Positions 1-11,198 are shown, counted from the stretch's first letter. The stretch is 64,000 bases of DNA from Hevea brasiliensis (GCF_030052815.1 NC_079509.1:40976750-41040749), one strand, 5' to 3'. Numbers and translations: made by a program. Notes: generated by a model not told the origin, from the letters alone.

Positions 1-1
1 C

Positions 2-1108
2 TGGATCATTAGTCATATGTGTCATGTGGAGACGAAGGGATTAACTTGGTATCTTGACCAGCCTCTCATCGAGAAAATGACCCGATTGGTAATCAGCCCG
101 AAGGATGAGCCACAGTGGCAAGAACGGATTTTGAGCTTCAATAGCCATGACTACTGCTGGAGGAAGTTGTGGACGTCAGGTCAATCCATTTTGATCAGCA
201 CGGGAGGTAATCAATCAGTATCCCTAATCGGAGTGACTGGATATACAAGTTACACTCCGGCATTAGTAATGAGACAGTTTGGCTCAACACAATTCAGAAT
301 CAACATTGAAGAATACCACCAAGGTCATTTCTACCATGAGCCCAAGGAAGAGGAGGGGTTGAAAATAGCTCGCAAATCTTGGGAAAACATCACTCTGATA
401 GAAAGGTCGCCTAAAGGCCCGAGTGCCACGGGCGATTATCTTAAATGGAGGGCTGACAGGGACCAGGAACACTTAACTGCAGAATTCGAAGACAGCGACC
501 CTCGCCGAAACATCCTATCAGAAAAAGCTAATAATCATTTGGCTGACTCACTACAGAAGGCAAACACCGAAAACTCGCAACTGCAAGAACAAATAAAGCA
601 ATTAGAGGACCAACAGCAGAACCTTAAAAGAAAAGTGAGAAGACTTAGGGAAGAGGCAAGAACTGAAAAGATGGGGTTCGAAGAGCAAGAAGCGCGGTGG
701 GAAAAGGAAAAAAGCTCTCTTCAAGCTCTGGTAAAAGAAGTAGAAGTGCAGAATAGTAAGCTTCAGGAAAAAATGAAATACCAAGAGATACTCGTAGAAG
801 AGTATAAACAAGAAAACAAAAAGAAGAAGCTCGAATTAAAGGAACAGGCACTACTCATCAACGATATCCTGAAAGAGTGTGCTAAGGAAAGGAAGGAGAA
901 AGAAAGACAAGCTGCTCTCTATCAAGAGCTGAAAGAGAATGTCGACCAGCTGGAGAGAACGATAGCACAGGGAAAACAAGAACTCCTTCCTGAATCCGAG
1001 TATGCTCTGAAAGCATTCGACCCTGCCAAACAAGAAGAAAGGTTATACGAGTATCTCAGAAAATGTCATCTCATTATAAAGAGCCTCCCTGAGCCTAGGC
1101 CGATGTAA
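2..1108 (+). CDS. Ogre ORF1 (DUF7745-like region plus coiled coil), 5' partial
   Basis: The frame is open from base 2, so the protein continues beyond the left edge; the first ATG seen is at 17. Residues ~1-160 resemble the C-terminal part of the plant DUF7745 / mobile-domain-like proteins, with a segment ending in MRQFGSTQF followed by a spaced Trp and a DYLKWRADRD stretch. Residues ~170-340 are a long charged coiled coil rich in Glu, Lys and Gln. It stops 0.4 kb before gag, on the same strand. An ORF in this position is typical of Ogre elements; its function is unknown. No stop or frameshift is visible in the 1.1 kb seen, in contrast to the broken gag-pol. Family assignment is from memory of the motif pattern. 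Confidence 0.75.
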   Translation, partial: WIISHMCHVETKGLTWYLDQPLIEKMTRLVISPKDEPQWQERILSFNSHDYCWRKLWTSGQSILISTGGNQSVSLIGVTGYTSYTPALVMRQFGSTQFRINIEEYHQGHFYHEPKEEEGLKIARKSWENITLIERSPKGPSATGDYLKWRADRDQEHLTAEFEDSDPRRNILSEKANNHLADSLQKANTENSQLQEQIKQLEDQQQNLKRKVRRLREEARTEKMGFEEQEARWEKEKSSLQALVKEVEVQNSKLQEKMKYQEILVEEYKQENKKKKLELKEQALLINDILKECAKERKEKERQAALYQELKENVDQLERTIAQGKQELLPESEYALKAFDPAKQEERLYEYLRKCHLIIKSLPEPRPM

Positions 1109-1524
1109 AGAATGCTGTGTATAAATATTCAGTTAATGGAAAACTTTTTGGGCCATTGTTTAGCAAAATTGTGAATGAATAGTATAACTCCCGTAGGAAC
1201 CCCCTCGCTAGGGTTATGCGAAAAAATTGGATATGCCATATGAACAAGTATCATAAATGCGCATTCAATCCAGTCATTCACAGTCAGACTATCGAATGAT
1301 GCCATGATAAAATTGATGCAACCATCCATTTTGGCTCCCAAATGCCACTGTATCCTTTGTCCGAACCAGGACCTTTAGTTTTTTTTACGAAATTCAAAAT
1401 TCACTAAAAGCTTTTATTTATTTCCCCACAGAAAATAAACATTGCTTCAAACAAAGCAAGTCTGACCAAGCACACGGTTCAACCCAAACGAGTGTACTTA
1501 ACGAGATCCCGAACAAAGAAGATA
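1109..1524 (+). other. ORF1-gag spacer with a splice-acceptor-like site
   Basis: No coding potential seen. A pyrimidine-rich stretch ending in CCCCACAG closes at 1431, and the gag frame is open from 1432 although its first ATG is at 1525. A GTAAAG donor-like hexamer overlaps the ORF1 stop (1105-1110). A 1105-1431 splice would not join the two frames in phase, so it could at most place gag nearer the cap. Speculative. Confidence 0.3.
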
Positions 1525-3530
1525 ATGGAAGATCAGGAACAAGTCCAGAACCTACAAGGACAGGTTTCCGAATTGAAAAACCAGGTCTCAGAACTCATGA
1601 GACTAATGAGGGAGATGTCCCAAAATAAACCCACTTCAGAACCTAACCTACCACTACCTCCTCCACCACCTACGACAATGTATCCTCATCAGGCTTCAAC
1701 CTCCTTCACCTTTCAGTCACCTATCCCGAATCCGACAATCACTGTCAATCTGGCTACTATAAATAATGACCCATCTTTCTCCTATCACCCGGCTATCTCA
1801 AATGCCGACCCATACCCTTTAATACTGATCCCTCCGGTTCACTCCACCTCTCATTTCCCAGTTGGGGGAGTATCTTTTGCAGTAGGAGGAGAAAATAAGA
1901 CCAGGGAAAATGAAAAACTATCTACTCTAGAGGAAAGACTGAGAGCAATAGAGGGACTGAACATGTATGGTTCAGTCGATGTGGCGTCACTTAGATTGGT
2001 GCCAGATGTGGTGGTGCCACCCAAATTCAAAGTCCCGGACTTTGACAAGTACACCGGGAACTCAGACCCCCGCATTCACTTGGCAACTTACATTGCCAAA
2101 ATGTCTGCCTTGACAGAAGATGACAGACTTCTCGTCCACTTCTTTCACGAGAGCCTCTCCGGAGCAGCCCTGAGATGGTGTATTCAGTTGGATAGGAGCA
2201 AACTGCGCTCCTGGAAGGATTTAGCGGATGCATTTTTGAAGCAGTACAAATTTAACTGTGATGTGGCCCCCACAAGGAGGGACCTTCAAAACCTGGTGCA
2301 AAGAGACAGGGAAAGTTTCAAGGAATATGCCCAAAGATGGAGGGAAAAAGCTGCAGAAGTATATCCTCCAATAATTGATAACGAACTATGCTCCCTGTTC
2401 ATCGAAACATTGAAGGCTCCCTACTTCAATTTGATTATTGGAAACACTTCCTACAGCTTCTCTGACATCATCCAAGCCGGTGAGAGGATAGAAGCTAATT
2501 TAAGGATGGGACGGCTGCAGGAGTTGACTGAGAATCCTACAAAGAAAACTGCCAGTTTTGGCAAAAAGAAGGAGGGTGATGTGCATTCCGTTACCCGGCA
2601 AAATAATTACTCCCCACTTCCTTAAAATAACTACCGGCCATATCCCCCCCCCCTCCCCTCATGGCCAAACAGTTGCAAACATTTCACCTCCTTTTCCAAA
2701 TTATCCACACACATGCCCACAATACCCACCACCTATAAATTACCAGCCTAGACCTCCTCCTCCACCTACCCAACCTAGACCACCTCAAAATAACCCCAGA
2801 CCACCAAAAAATCCTGATCCACCCCTTCCCCTCCCACTCAGTGAAATATACCGATACCTCGTCGGTATAAACCAGATAGTACCAGTTCCCCTAGACCCAA
2901 TTCAGCCACCATACCCCAGGTGGTATGATGCCACTGCCCGTTGTGAATATCATGGAGGGGCACAAGGGCATTCAACTGACAACTGCGGGGCACTCAGAGG
3001 GAGAGTGCACGCTTTAATCCGGAACGGGTGGTTGAAGATTGAAGGGAATGGTTCTCTCCCCAATGTTACCTCAAACCCGCTGCCTAATCATAATACAGGC
3101 AATGGTGTAAACATGATAGAATCAGACGGGGAGAGGTCGACACCAGAGGTAGACGAGCTGATTCCCCACTTTGAGGAAATTTTTGCCATGGCGATGAGGG
3201 AAGGTTACCTTTGCCCTCAGGTATCAGGATCAGAAAAGGGTACGGGATGTCCTTACCATGGAGGGGCAGCTGATCATGAGCTGCGAGACTGTGAGGGATT
3301 CCGGCAAGAGGTCCAGAACTTGCTGTCCCTCAAAATTTTAAGATGCCAAAGGAGATCGAAACTGGAGGGCGAAGTAAATACCGCCAGGTTTGGCCAGAAT
3401 ACCTCTACCCCCAATCCTAGATTAACCTTCTCTGCCCCCAATGCCCCAACGCCCTCACCACCAGTAACGATTATCCGAGCCCTGCCCCAGCTTTCTTGTC
3501 ACCAATACTCATGCCATACCTTGGAATTAT
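1525..3530 (+). pseudogene. gag: Ogre gag, broken by frameshifts
   Basis: This is the capsid/nucleocapsid polyprotein of Ogre-1. Start taken at the ATG at 1525, the first in a frame open from 1432. The N-terminus holds a heptad-like coiled coil, then a proline-rich stretch. The retrotransposon gag domain lies around residues 165-330 (1990-2500; FHESLSGAALRW and YAQRWREKA segments). The frame changes near 2600, and a second frame carries a Pro-rich linker and two zinc-knuckle-like motifs of the form C-x2-H-x6-H-x4-C (near 2943-2985 and 3250-3290). This CxxH variant replaces the usual CCHC knuckle and matches what is seen in Tat-lineage Gags. A further frame change occurs at about 3480-3520. 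Not functional as one protein. Confidence 0.85.
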
Positions 3531-5041
3531 AACTTCCAAGTTTTCACCCAAGGAGCATCAAGCAGTACGTCGGCTCCTAATATTGCTTCACCTCCGGCAC
3601 CTCCAAAACCGTGCTTCACTCCCCATGAACACTTTAGAATGACTTACGCCGGACCTACCAGCAAAACTTCTCCCCAACCTAATCCTCAGCCCGTCGCTGC
3701 CACAAAATCCTCCCCACCTGAGCAAGAAGTCGAGTTTATAACTCAAAGTGGGAGATGTTACGGGAACGAAGGGAAAGAAAAGAAGAAGGGGAAAGTAAAA
3801 ATGGGAGAATTATAGAAAAGTACAGAAGAGGAGATTGAGAAAACGGGGGAAGTAGAGCCCGCAGGGCCTAAAGAAGAGGAGGGGCTGTTGCTCCAAATAA
3901 TGAAGCAGAGTGAGTATGATGTGGTGGAACAGTTGAGAAAGACACCTGCCCGAATTTCACTGTTATCGCTGATTTTGAGTTCTGAGGTGCACCGTCAAGC
4001 CTTGCAGAAAATCCTGGATTAGGCCTTTATGAATCCCGACATCACACCGGGGCAGTTCGAGAAGATAGTGGGACAAATCTAGGCATTCAGTTTTGTTACC
4101 TTTTCTGAAGAAGAGATAGATCCTGCAGGCTTGGCACACACTAAAGCCCTCCATGTGACAGTGAAATGCAAAGGTTGTATAGTGGCTAAGGTCCTTATTG
4201 ATAATGGATCAGCACTCAACGTACTGCCTAGTGCTACCTTGGCTAGACTGCCAGTTGACCAATCAAATATACGTCATAGTGCTATGGTGGTAAGAGCCTT
4301 TGACGGTACAAGAAGAGAAGTATTGGGAGACATCGACTTGTCACTCCAAATTGGCGCATGCACCTTCAACGTCACATTCCAAGTGATGAACATTGAACCG
4401 GCCTACATTATGTTGTTGGGGAGGCTGTGGATCCATTCAGCGAATGCCGTTCCTTCAACTTTGCATCAGAAGATAAAGTACATCATGAACAGCAAAATCA
4501 TCACGGTGAGAGGGGTAGAAGCCATATTGGTCACTAAGCCACAATCACTTCCTTATGTGGAAGCTGCTGAGGAGTCGTTGGAAAGCTCTATCCAGGCCCT
4601 CGAATTACAAGAAACCAGAAATGAAGGGGCTATGGCTATGGTAGCCAAGATAATGTCAAGGAATGGATATGAAGAAGGCAAAGGCCTACGCGCCACATTA
4701 CAAGGAATTGTTGAACCTATACCGGCTATCCAGAAGGTGGGCCGTTGCGGTTTGGGATATGAGGAAGATGCCCTCATGGATGGACAATTCTGGATGAGGA
4801 ATAGACTTCGGGATCAGAGATTTGATCAGAAAATTGGGAGAATGAAAGTAGTCCCGAGAATCACAGAGGTCTTCACTAAACCGGTCATCGAAAATCCGGC
4901 AGAGGTTGAAGAATCACTCGATGAACCATCCATTGATGTCATCCACTTGGATTCCTTGTATGAGGCTCTGGTCTCGCCAATAGCTGAGGGGCAAGAGTTG
5001 GACAACTGGACGGCAGAGGACATCCCTGTACTCAATCTCGA
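3531..5041 (+). pseudogene. pro: Ogre gag-pro linker, aspartic protease and G-patch
   Basis: Frame 3 is continuous apart from three in-frame TAG codons at 3813, 4020 and 4080. The aspartic protease core begins near 4190, with the catalytic triplet read as DNGS (Asp codon 4200-4202) in the LIDNGSALNVLP segment. About 140 residues later comes a Gly-rich G-patch-like segment (4630-4775, MSRNGYEEGKGL then GRCGLGYE), a known companion of protease in Tat elements. The frame runs to a TAA at 5043-5045, but that TAA lies inside a GTAAAG donor, so the exon probably ends at 5041 and continues at 5225 in the same phase. Each TAG is explained by one C-to-T change in a Gln codon. Confidence 0.85.
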
Positions 5042-5224
5042 GTAAAGTACTTCTGGTTATCTACACTTGATCATTTTGTCCATGGTGGCAAGTGTAATAT
5101 TATAGATGGACTCTTTTCTTATGTCATAAATGTTAACGAATTAATAGCATATTTTATATCCAATTCTCTCTTTCGTTCCTTTTGAATTCCATCCTTATAA
5201 TATATTCTATTTTCGTTCATTCAG
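5042..5224 (+). other. Ogre intron between protease and reverse transcriptase
   Basis: The candidate intron is 183 bp, starts GTAAAG at 5042 and ends TTCATTCAG at 5224. It is T-rich and contains stops in the coding frame. Joining 5041 to 5225 makes GAG then ACC and keeps frame 3 on both sides; the downstream frame is open from 5226 to the RT domain. An intron at exactly this place is a known Ogre feature. The exact donor is inferred from the sequence. Confidence 0.75.
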
Positions 5225-6840
5225 GACCATTCATCAATTAACACTTAATAATTCAATAGACTCAGAAATTCCTCTGGTTAATTTTGAAATCCCCATAACT
5301 GCCATTACTTCAAGTGATTCTGAGGTAAAGCTAACAAAAGAAGGGGATGAAAGGGATGAACCTTCCCTAGTGCCTTGTGGAGACGAAACGCGCACCATAA
5401 ACTTAGGCACAGAAGAAGTGAAAAGGGAACTTAAGGTTGTGGATAGTGAAGAATTGGGAGATATGATCAGTTTGCTCAGAGAATTCCTGGATGTATTCTC
5501 GTGGAGCTACGATGATATGGTTGGTTTGGACCCCCAGATAGTGACGCACAAAATTCCCCTAGTTTCGGGGACAATCCCGATAAAGCAGAAGCTAAGAAGA
5601 ATGAATCCTGACACACTGCTCAAAGTTAGGGATGAGGTCAAGAAACAGTATGATGCTGAGTTCCTAGAAGTAGTCAAATATTCCCAATGGATAGCTAACG
5701 TTGTCCCGGTAATGAAGAAGGACGGGAGAGTTAGGGTGTGCGTTGACTACAGGGATCTTAATAAGGCGAGCTTAAAAGATGATTTCCCTCTCCCTCACAT
5801 TGATGTGTTAGTAGACAATGCTGTAGGATTGGGCAGGTGTTCGTGTATAGATGGGGCATCAGGGTATAATCAAATCCCAATGGATGAGGGAGACAAGGAG
5901 AAAACTGCTTTTATCACTCAATGGGGGGTATTTTGCTATCGAGTCATGCCTTTCGGGTTAAAGAATGCTGGAGCCACCTACCAACGCGCCATGGTCACAT
6001 TATTCCACGATATGATGCATAAGGAAGTGGAGGTGTACGTGGATGATATGATCATCAAATCCCGGGGAGAGGAGAGCCATGTGCAGGTGATGAGGAAAGT
6101 ATTCGAGAGACTCATGAAATATTAGCTGAAATTGAACCCTGCCAAGTGCATATTCAGAGCTAGATCTAGGAAATTGTTGGGATTCATAGTGAGCGAGAAG
6201 GGAATAAAAGTTGATCCGGACAAAGTCCGAGCCATTCAAGAGATGCCATCCCCAAAAACAGAAAGGGAAGTATGCAGTTTCTTGGGGAAATTGAACTACA
6301 TATCAAGGTTTATTTCCAATCTCACCGCTAAGGCTGAGCCTATTTTTAGACTACTCCAAAAGAACAATACCACTTAATGGGATTTAGTTTGTCAAGAGGC
6401 TTTCGAGAAAATCAAGCATTACCTGTCAAACTCGCTAGTATTGGTTCCACCAGTGGCCGGAAGGCCTCTGATTCTATATATGGCAGTCCAACAAAGCTCA
6501 ATGGGATGTGTTTTGGGGCAACATGATGATACCGACCGGAAGGAAAGAGCTATTTATTACCTGAGCAAAAAGTTCAATGATTGTGAGTCAAGGTATTCTT
6601 TCCTAGAGAAAACTTGCTGCGCACTAGCTTGGACAGCGAATCGCCTCAAGCACTACATGTTGAATCACAAGACATGGCTCATTTCCAGAATGGATCCTAT
6701 CAAGTATGTATTCGAAAGCCCATTTGTGTCAGGAAGGATAGCCAAGTGGCAAGTCATACTCTCCCAGTATGACATTGTCTATATGACCCAGAAAGCGGTG
6801 AAGGGTAGCGTGATCGCTGATCTCTTAGCAGAAAACCCTA
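5225..6840 (+). pseudogene. pol (RT): Ogre reverse transcriptase and connection RNase H-like domain
   Basis: The frame is open from 5226. RT motifs appear in order: VPVMKKDGRVRVCVDYRDLN, then FPLPHIDVLVD, the MPFGLKNAGATYQR block and the catalytic YVDD (6036-6047) followed by MIIKSR. In-frame stops occur at 6123-6125 (TAG) and 6375-6377 (TAA) with coding similarity continuing on both sides. After the RT thumb comes an RNase H-like connection region (6441-6830) in which the first catalytic Asp expected at AVQQSSMGCVL is not present, as usual for the degenerate RNase H of Tat elements that rely on a second RNase H. Catalytic RT residues are intact but the two stops would truncate the polyprotein. 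Confidence 0.9.
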
Positions 6841-7275
6841 TCCAGAATTATGAAGCTTTGGATTTTGAGTTCCCTGATGAGCATATTAATGAAGTAGACT
6901 GTGGAGAAGAAGAGCCAGCTGATGTTTGGGAAATGTATTTCGACGGAGCTGTCAATTTGTCCGGTAATGGAATCGGAGCTGTATTGATATCTCCTGATGG
7001 GAGACACTTTCCGATAGCTATCAAGTTGAGATTTGACTGCACCAACAACATCGCAGAATATGAAGCTTGTGTAATGGGTCTACAAGCTGCTATCGAAATG
7101 AAGGTCAGAAAGTTGGAGGTGTATGGAGACTCAGCTCTGATCATTTATCAAGTCAAAGGAGAATGGCAAACTAAGGATCCAAAGCTAATCCCATATCAGA
7201 AGTACTTACTGGAGCTGATTAAGAAATTCGAAGAAATCTCTTTCGAGACAAAAATCAATTTGCAGATGCCTTAGC
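6841..7275 (+). CDS. pol (aRH): Ogre second (archaeal-type) RNase H domain
   Basis: This domain continues the RT frame. The core begins at MYFDGA with catalytic Asp at 6942-6944, then the NIAEYEA helix with Glu at 7056/7062, and GDSALII with Asp at 7128-7130. This D-E-D spacing matches the archaeal/plant-type RNase H that Tat-lineage elements carry behind the classic one, where it removes RNA from the RNA-DNA hybrid. All three acidic residues seen are intact. The frame ends at TAG 7272-7274, where similarity continues in another frame, so a frameshift separates it from integrase. Confidence 0.85.
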
Positions 7276-8640
7276 CACCCTGGCTGTTATGACTCAAATG
7301 GAAGAAGGGCAAACGACTCAGGTGTTAAAGATTAAAGCAAGAAGTGAGCCGGCTTACTGCTTCATGATCGAAGAAGAACCTGATGGTAAACCTTGGTACC
7401 ATGACATCTTGCTCTACATCAGAACTAGAGAATTCCCTCCAGGGGCAAGCAAAAACGAAAAGAGGATGATTCGGAGATTAGCATTGGGATACTTCCCCAG
7501 TGGAGAAACCTTATACAAAAGGAGCTCTAACGGCAAATTACTGAGATGTGTGGATGCAAAAGAGGCAAAGAGGAACTTTTTGAGACTCATGAGGGAAACT
7601 GTGCAACCCATGCCAATGGACACATGATGGCTAAGCAAATCATGAGACGAGGATATTTTTGGACTACCATGGAAAAGGATTGCGTCGAGTATTTCCGAAA
7701 GTGCCATAAGTGTCAAATATACGCGGATCCGATAAATGTTCCGCCTCACCAATTGTTCAACCTCGTTTCACCATGGCCTTTCGCAATGTGGGGCATCGAT
7801 GTGATTGGTCCCATCAACCCTAAGGCATCCAATGGGCATAGGTTTATCCTAGTAACAATCAACTATTTTTCTAAATGGGTCGAAGCGACATCATATGCTC
7901 ACATTACACGGAACACATTTCTCAAATTCCTCAGAAATAATATCATCTGCTGGCACGGCCTCCCCAATGAAATCGTCACTGACAACGCCAAGAACTTGAA
8001 TGGCCCAAAGATCCAGAAGTTATGTGATCAATACAAGATTCGACATCTCAATTCCTCCCCATACCATCCTCAGATGAATGGAGCGGTGGAAGCCGCAAAC
8101 AAAAATCTCAAAAGAATAATTCGAAAAATGACGATCACTTATAGGGATTGGCATGATATGCTCCTTTACGCCCTTCACGCATACCGGACTTCCGTGAGAA
8201 CATCAACTGGGGCAACTCCTTATTCGCTGGTTTATGGGATGGAGGCTGTATTACCTATCGAAGTTGAAATTCCTTCCCTAAGGATTCTAAAGGAATCGGG
8301 GATTGATGAGTCGGAATGGGTCCAGTCAAGGTTGGACCAATTAAACTTGCTGGACGAGAAGAGGTTAGCAGCAGCATGTCATGGGCAGTTATACCAGAGA
8401 AGAATGGCTAGGGCATTTGACAAAAGTGTTCGCCCTCGCGAATTCCAACCCGGGGACCTAGTTCTGAAGAAAGTTCTCCCGAATCAAAATGATCCTCGAG
8501 GTAAATGGTCACCAACCTATGAGGGACCCTATGTGGTTAAAAAGGCATTTTCTGGTGGGGCCTTGATCTTGACCCATATGGACGGTGAAGAATTTCCAAG
8601 ACCTGTGAATACTGACACCATCAAGAGATACTACGCCTGA
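7276..8640 (+). pseudogene. pol (IN): Ogre integrase
   Basis: A linker (7289-7627) leads into the integrase, with a frame change between about 7546 and 7620. The zinc-binding region has the HANGH and CHKCQ pairs (HHCC type). The catalytic core is intact as D, D, E: Asp at 7798-7800 (GIDVIGP), Asp at 7981-7983 (VTDNAKN) and Glu at 8089-8091 (GAVEAANK). The C-terminal part holds the GDLVLKKVLP and GKWSPTYEGPY segments of the usual gypsy GPY/F module. There is no chromodomain, as expected for Tat. The protein ends with TIKRYYA and TGA at 8638-8640. It inserts the cDNA into host DNA. Confidence 0.92.
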
Positions 8641-9460
8641 AAAAAAAAGGAAGGGGGGGGGGGGGGGTAGGGGTGAAAACCCGAAAGGGCGCTCCTAGCA
8701 AAATGTGTGAAAGAAGGCGAAAACCCTCGAAGGGCGCTTTCTATAAAATGAGTGAAGGATGAAAACCCGAAAGGGCGTCCTGAAAGAGCAAGCCTAAAAA
8801 AAAAAAAAAAAAAGAGAAAATCTAGGGGTGAAAACCCGAAAGGGCATCCCAAGAACCAAAAAGGAGAAATAAGGAATGGGGTATGAAACCGAGAATGGAA
8901 ATAAACTGTCATAGCATGAGGCTTCAGAGTACTTGAAATAGTGGCAGTTAAGAGACTTCAAAGCTAACTACAAGGAATATGTGAGATCTATCCCTGTACC
9001 TTTTTTCCTTTAAAACTGTACCTTTGTTTCTTAAAACCATAATAAAGTTATACTTTATTCACTTTGCTTTTATTCTCCCATATACTCACCTTTTAATCTT
9101 ATCCTTCTTCAATCTCTTTATCTAATACGCTATTAATCATTTAAAATTTTGCCATAAGATTAGGATTTGAAAATTGATAATCTCACGTACTTTGCTATGA
9201 GATTTGCAGGGAATGGCCTAAAAAAAAAAAAAAAAACTAGAGGCGAAAAGCTGGGAGGGCGCTTCTAGTCAAATGGGCGAAAGGAAAGTGAAAACCTACA
9301 AGGGCGCTTTTCGTAAAATAGGAAGAAAGTCAAGAGCAAGAAAGGGGCATCCGAAGAAATGAGGTCGTAGGTCAAGTCTTGTAACTCGTCCTCCATTAAT
9401 CATTGGCCTTCGGGATCCTGTTAAGTACACTTCATCGGGGGGGAACTCCTCACGTCGAGA
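8641..9460 (+). repeat. Ogre tail: GAAAACCCGAAAGGGCG micro-repeats and purine tract
   Basis: Right after the integrase stop comes a near-pure purine tract (8639-8668), then short imperfect repeats with the core GAAAACCCGAAAGGGC, each followed by a variant of TCCTAGCAAAATG. Copies lie near 8677, 8719, 8762, 8829 and 9244. The same core recurs in Ogre-2 at 46730-46890 and 52485-52620, so it is an ancient part of the family. The stretch 8920-9230 is AT-rich with nothing recognisable. Confidence 0.8.
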
Positions 9461-9469
9461 TTAAACTTG

Positions 9470-10370
9470 CTTTGTAAGTTGATTTTAATTTCAGCATTTA
9501 AATTTCCCGTCATCAACCTCTGGTTCCTTGATCTAAGTTGATTTTAATCCCTGCATTTAAATTTCCCGTTATCAACCTCTGGTTCCTTGATCTAAGTTGA
9601 TTTTAATTTTCCTGCATTTAAATTTCCAGTCAATCAACCTCTGGTTCCTTGATCTAAGTTGGTTTTAATTTTCCTGCATTTAAATTTCCAGTCAATCAAC
9701 CTCTGGTTCCTTGATCTAAGTTGATTTTAATTTCCCTACATTTAAATTTCCAGTCAATCAACCTCTGGTTCCTTGATCTAAGTTGATTTTAATTTCAGCA
9801 TTTAAATTTCCCGTTATCAACCTCTGGTTCCTTGATCTAAGTTGATTTTAATTTTCCTGCATTTAAATTTCCTATCAATCAACCTCTGGTTCCTTGATCT
9901 AAGTTGATTTTAATTTTCCTGCATTTAAATTTCCTATCAATCAACCTCTAGTTCCTTGATCTAAGTTGATTTTAATTTCCCTGCATTTAAATTTCCTGTC
10001 AATCAACCTCTGGTTCCTTGATCTAAGTTGATTTTAATTTTCCAGCATTTTAAATTTCTTGTCAATAAACCTCTGGTTCCTTGATCTAAGTTGATTTTAC
10101 TTTTCCAACATTTTAAATTTCTCGTTATCAACCTCTGGTTTCTTGATCTAAGTTGATTTTAACTTTCAGCATTCTAAATTTCTTGTTAATCAACCTCTGG
10201 TTCCTTGATCTAAGTTGATTTTAATTTTCCAGCATTTTAAATTTCCTACCAATCAACCTCTGGTTCCTTGATCTAAGTTGATTTTAACTTTCAGCATTCT
10301 AAATTTCTTGTTAATCAACCTCTGGTTCCTTGATCCAAGTTGATTTCAAATTTCTAGCATTTTACCAATC
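9470..10370 (+). repeat. Tandem repeat array, about 14 units of 61-63 bp
   Basis: Each unit contains CCTTGATCTAAGTTGATTTT followed by GCATTTAAATTTCC and AATCAACCTCTGGTT. Units are highly alike, and the right end is more diverged. A shorter related array is present in Ogre-2 at 53040-53290, where the core reads CTCAAGGTC..TTGATTTTAA. Tandem arrays between integrase and the 3' LTR are common in Ogre elements. Confidence 0.9.
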
Positions 10371-10443
10371 TCTAGGTCACTAACTTAAGTAGGCTTTAGC
10401 TTCCTAACCTTGAACTCCTAACCGCCCAAAATATGGGTCTGAA

Positions 10444-10508
10444 TCTTTACATAATTTCTACACGGGAAAATTTTTCCCTTTAATAGAAATTATGTAAAGA
10501 GGGGTAGC
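10444..10508 (+). promoter_or_regulatory. Long hairpin and polypurine tract before the 3' LTR
   Basis: 10444-10460 is perfectly complementary to 10484-10500 (17 bp), with an inner GGGAAAA/TTTTTCCC stem in the loop. The right arm runs into the polypurine tract AAAGAGGGG (10496-10504) which primes plus-strand DNA synthesis just before the LTR start TGTCGA at 10509. The matching place in Ogre-2 (53485-53551) has a 20-bp stem with one mismatch. Confidence 0.75.
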
Positions 10509-11102
10509 TGTCGATACCATATTTTGGCCGATCTCCAGAATCAATAAATTTCGAAACTAATCCCTAGCGCTAAGTCTCCTTTTGCCAGCCAATTACATTT
10601 CCGATCTCTCTTTGCCGGACAATCACATTTCCGATCTCTCACTCAAAAGGAATCGATTTAACACTAAGTCCCCGTACCATTTAAAGCCACACCGATCTCT
10701 CAAACCAATAGTCAAGTCCCCTGATCAGTCAATTACATTCCCGATCTCTTTTGTCAAAAGTAATTGAACCAACTCTAGTATTTATGTCACCAGTCTTATT
10801 GCCGATCTCTCATTTTAAAAGTTTGGGAATAATCAAGTTAAGGTTCCAATCCAGTTTAATGGCGATCCAGATCTTAAGTGCTCAAGCCAAATTTCCAATT
10901 TTAATCAAATCCCGTTTAGCGTTGGTTCCTTGCCGATCTCATGCTTATTGTGTTATCTGACCTCTTACACTTAGATTAATAACCACCTTTAGTTGTTTTA
11001 ATATGCTAAGACAATCAAGTGCTTAAATAATTTAGAGATTTTTCGATCACATCCATTCACTGAACAAAAGAGAATTTCATTTCATATTGAAGTTTATACA
11101 AG

Positions 11103-11198
11103 TCATTCGGCTGGAGGATCACCCCCAGTCTGATCTACATTTTGCTCACTTTCTCTCTCACCCTCAGCCTCCTCCTCGCTATCCTCACCCTCGTCCTG
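11103..11198 (-). pseudogene. Stump of the U3 antisense gene (C-terminus only)
   Basis: Read on the minus strand, this piece encodes an acidic Glu-rich tail ending NVDQTGGDPPAE and TGA (11103-11105). It matches the C-terminus of the antisense gene in the solo LTR (20534-22374; ends NVDQAGGVPPAE) and, more weakly, in LTR4 (ends PGGDPPAE). The rest of the gene was removed by the deletion joining at 11199-11207. The surviving tail shows that the ancestral LTR carried the gene. Confidence 0.7.

Noticed and set aside
1105..1431. ORF1-to-gag intron fusing the two proteins
   Set aside because: Donor and acceptor words exist, but the join gives an immediate stop and the wrong phase for gag.
9470..10370. 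Regularly spaced repeats resembling a CRISPR array
   Set aside because: Units are 61-63 bp tandem copies without unique spacers, inside the tail of a plant retrotransposon.
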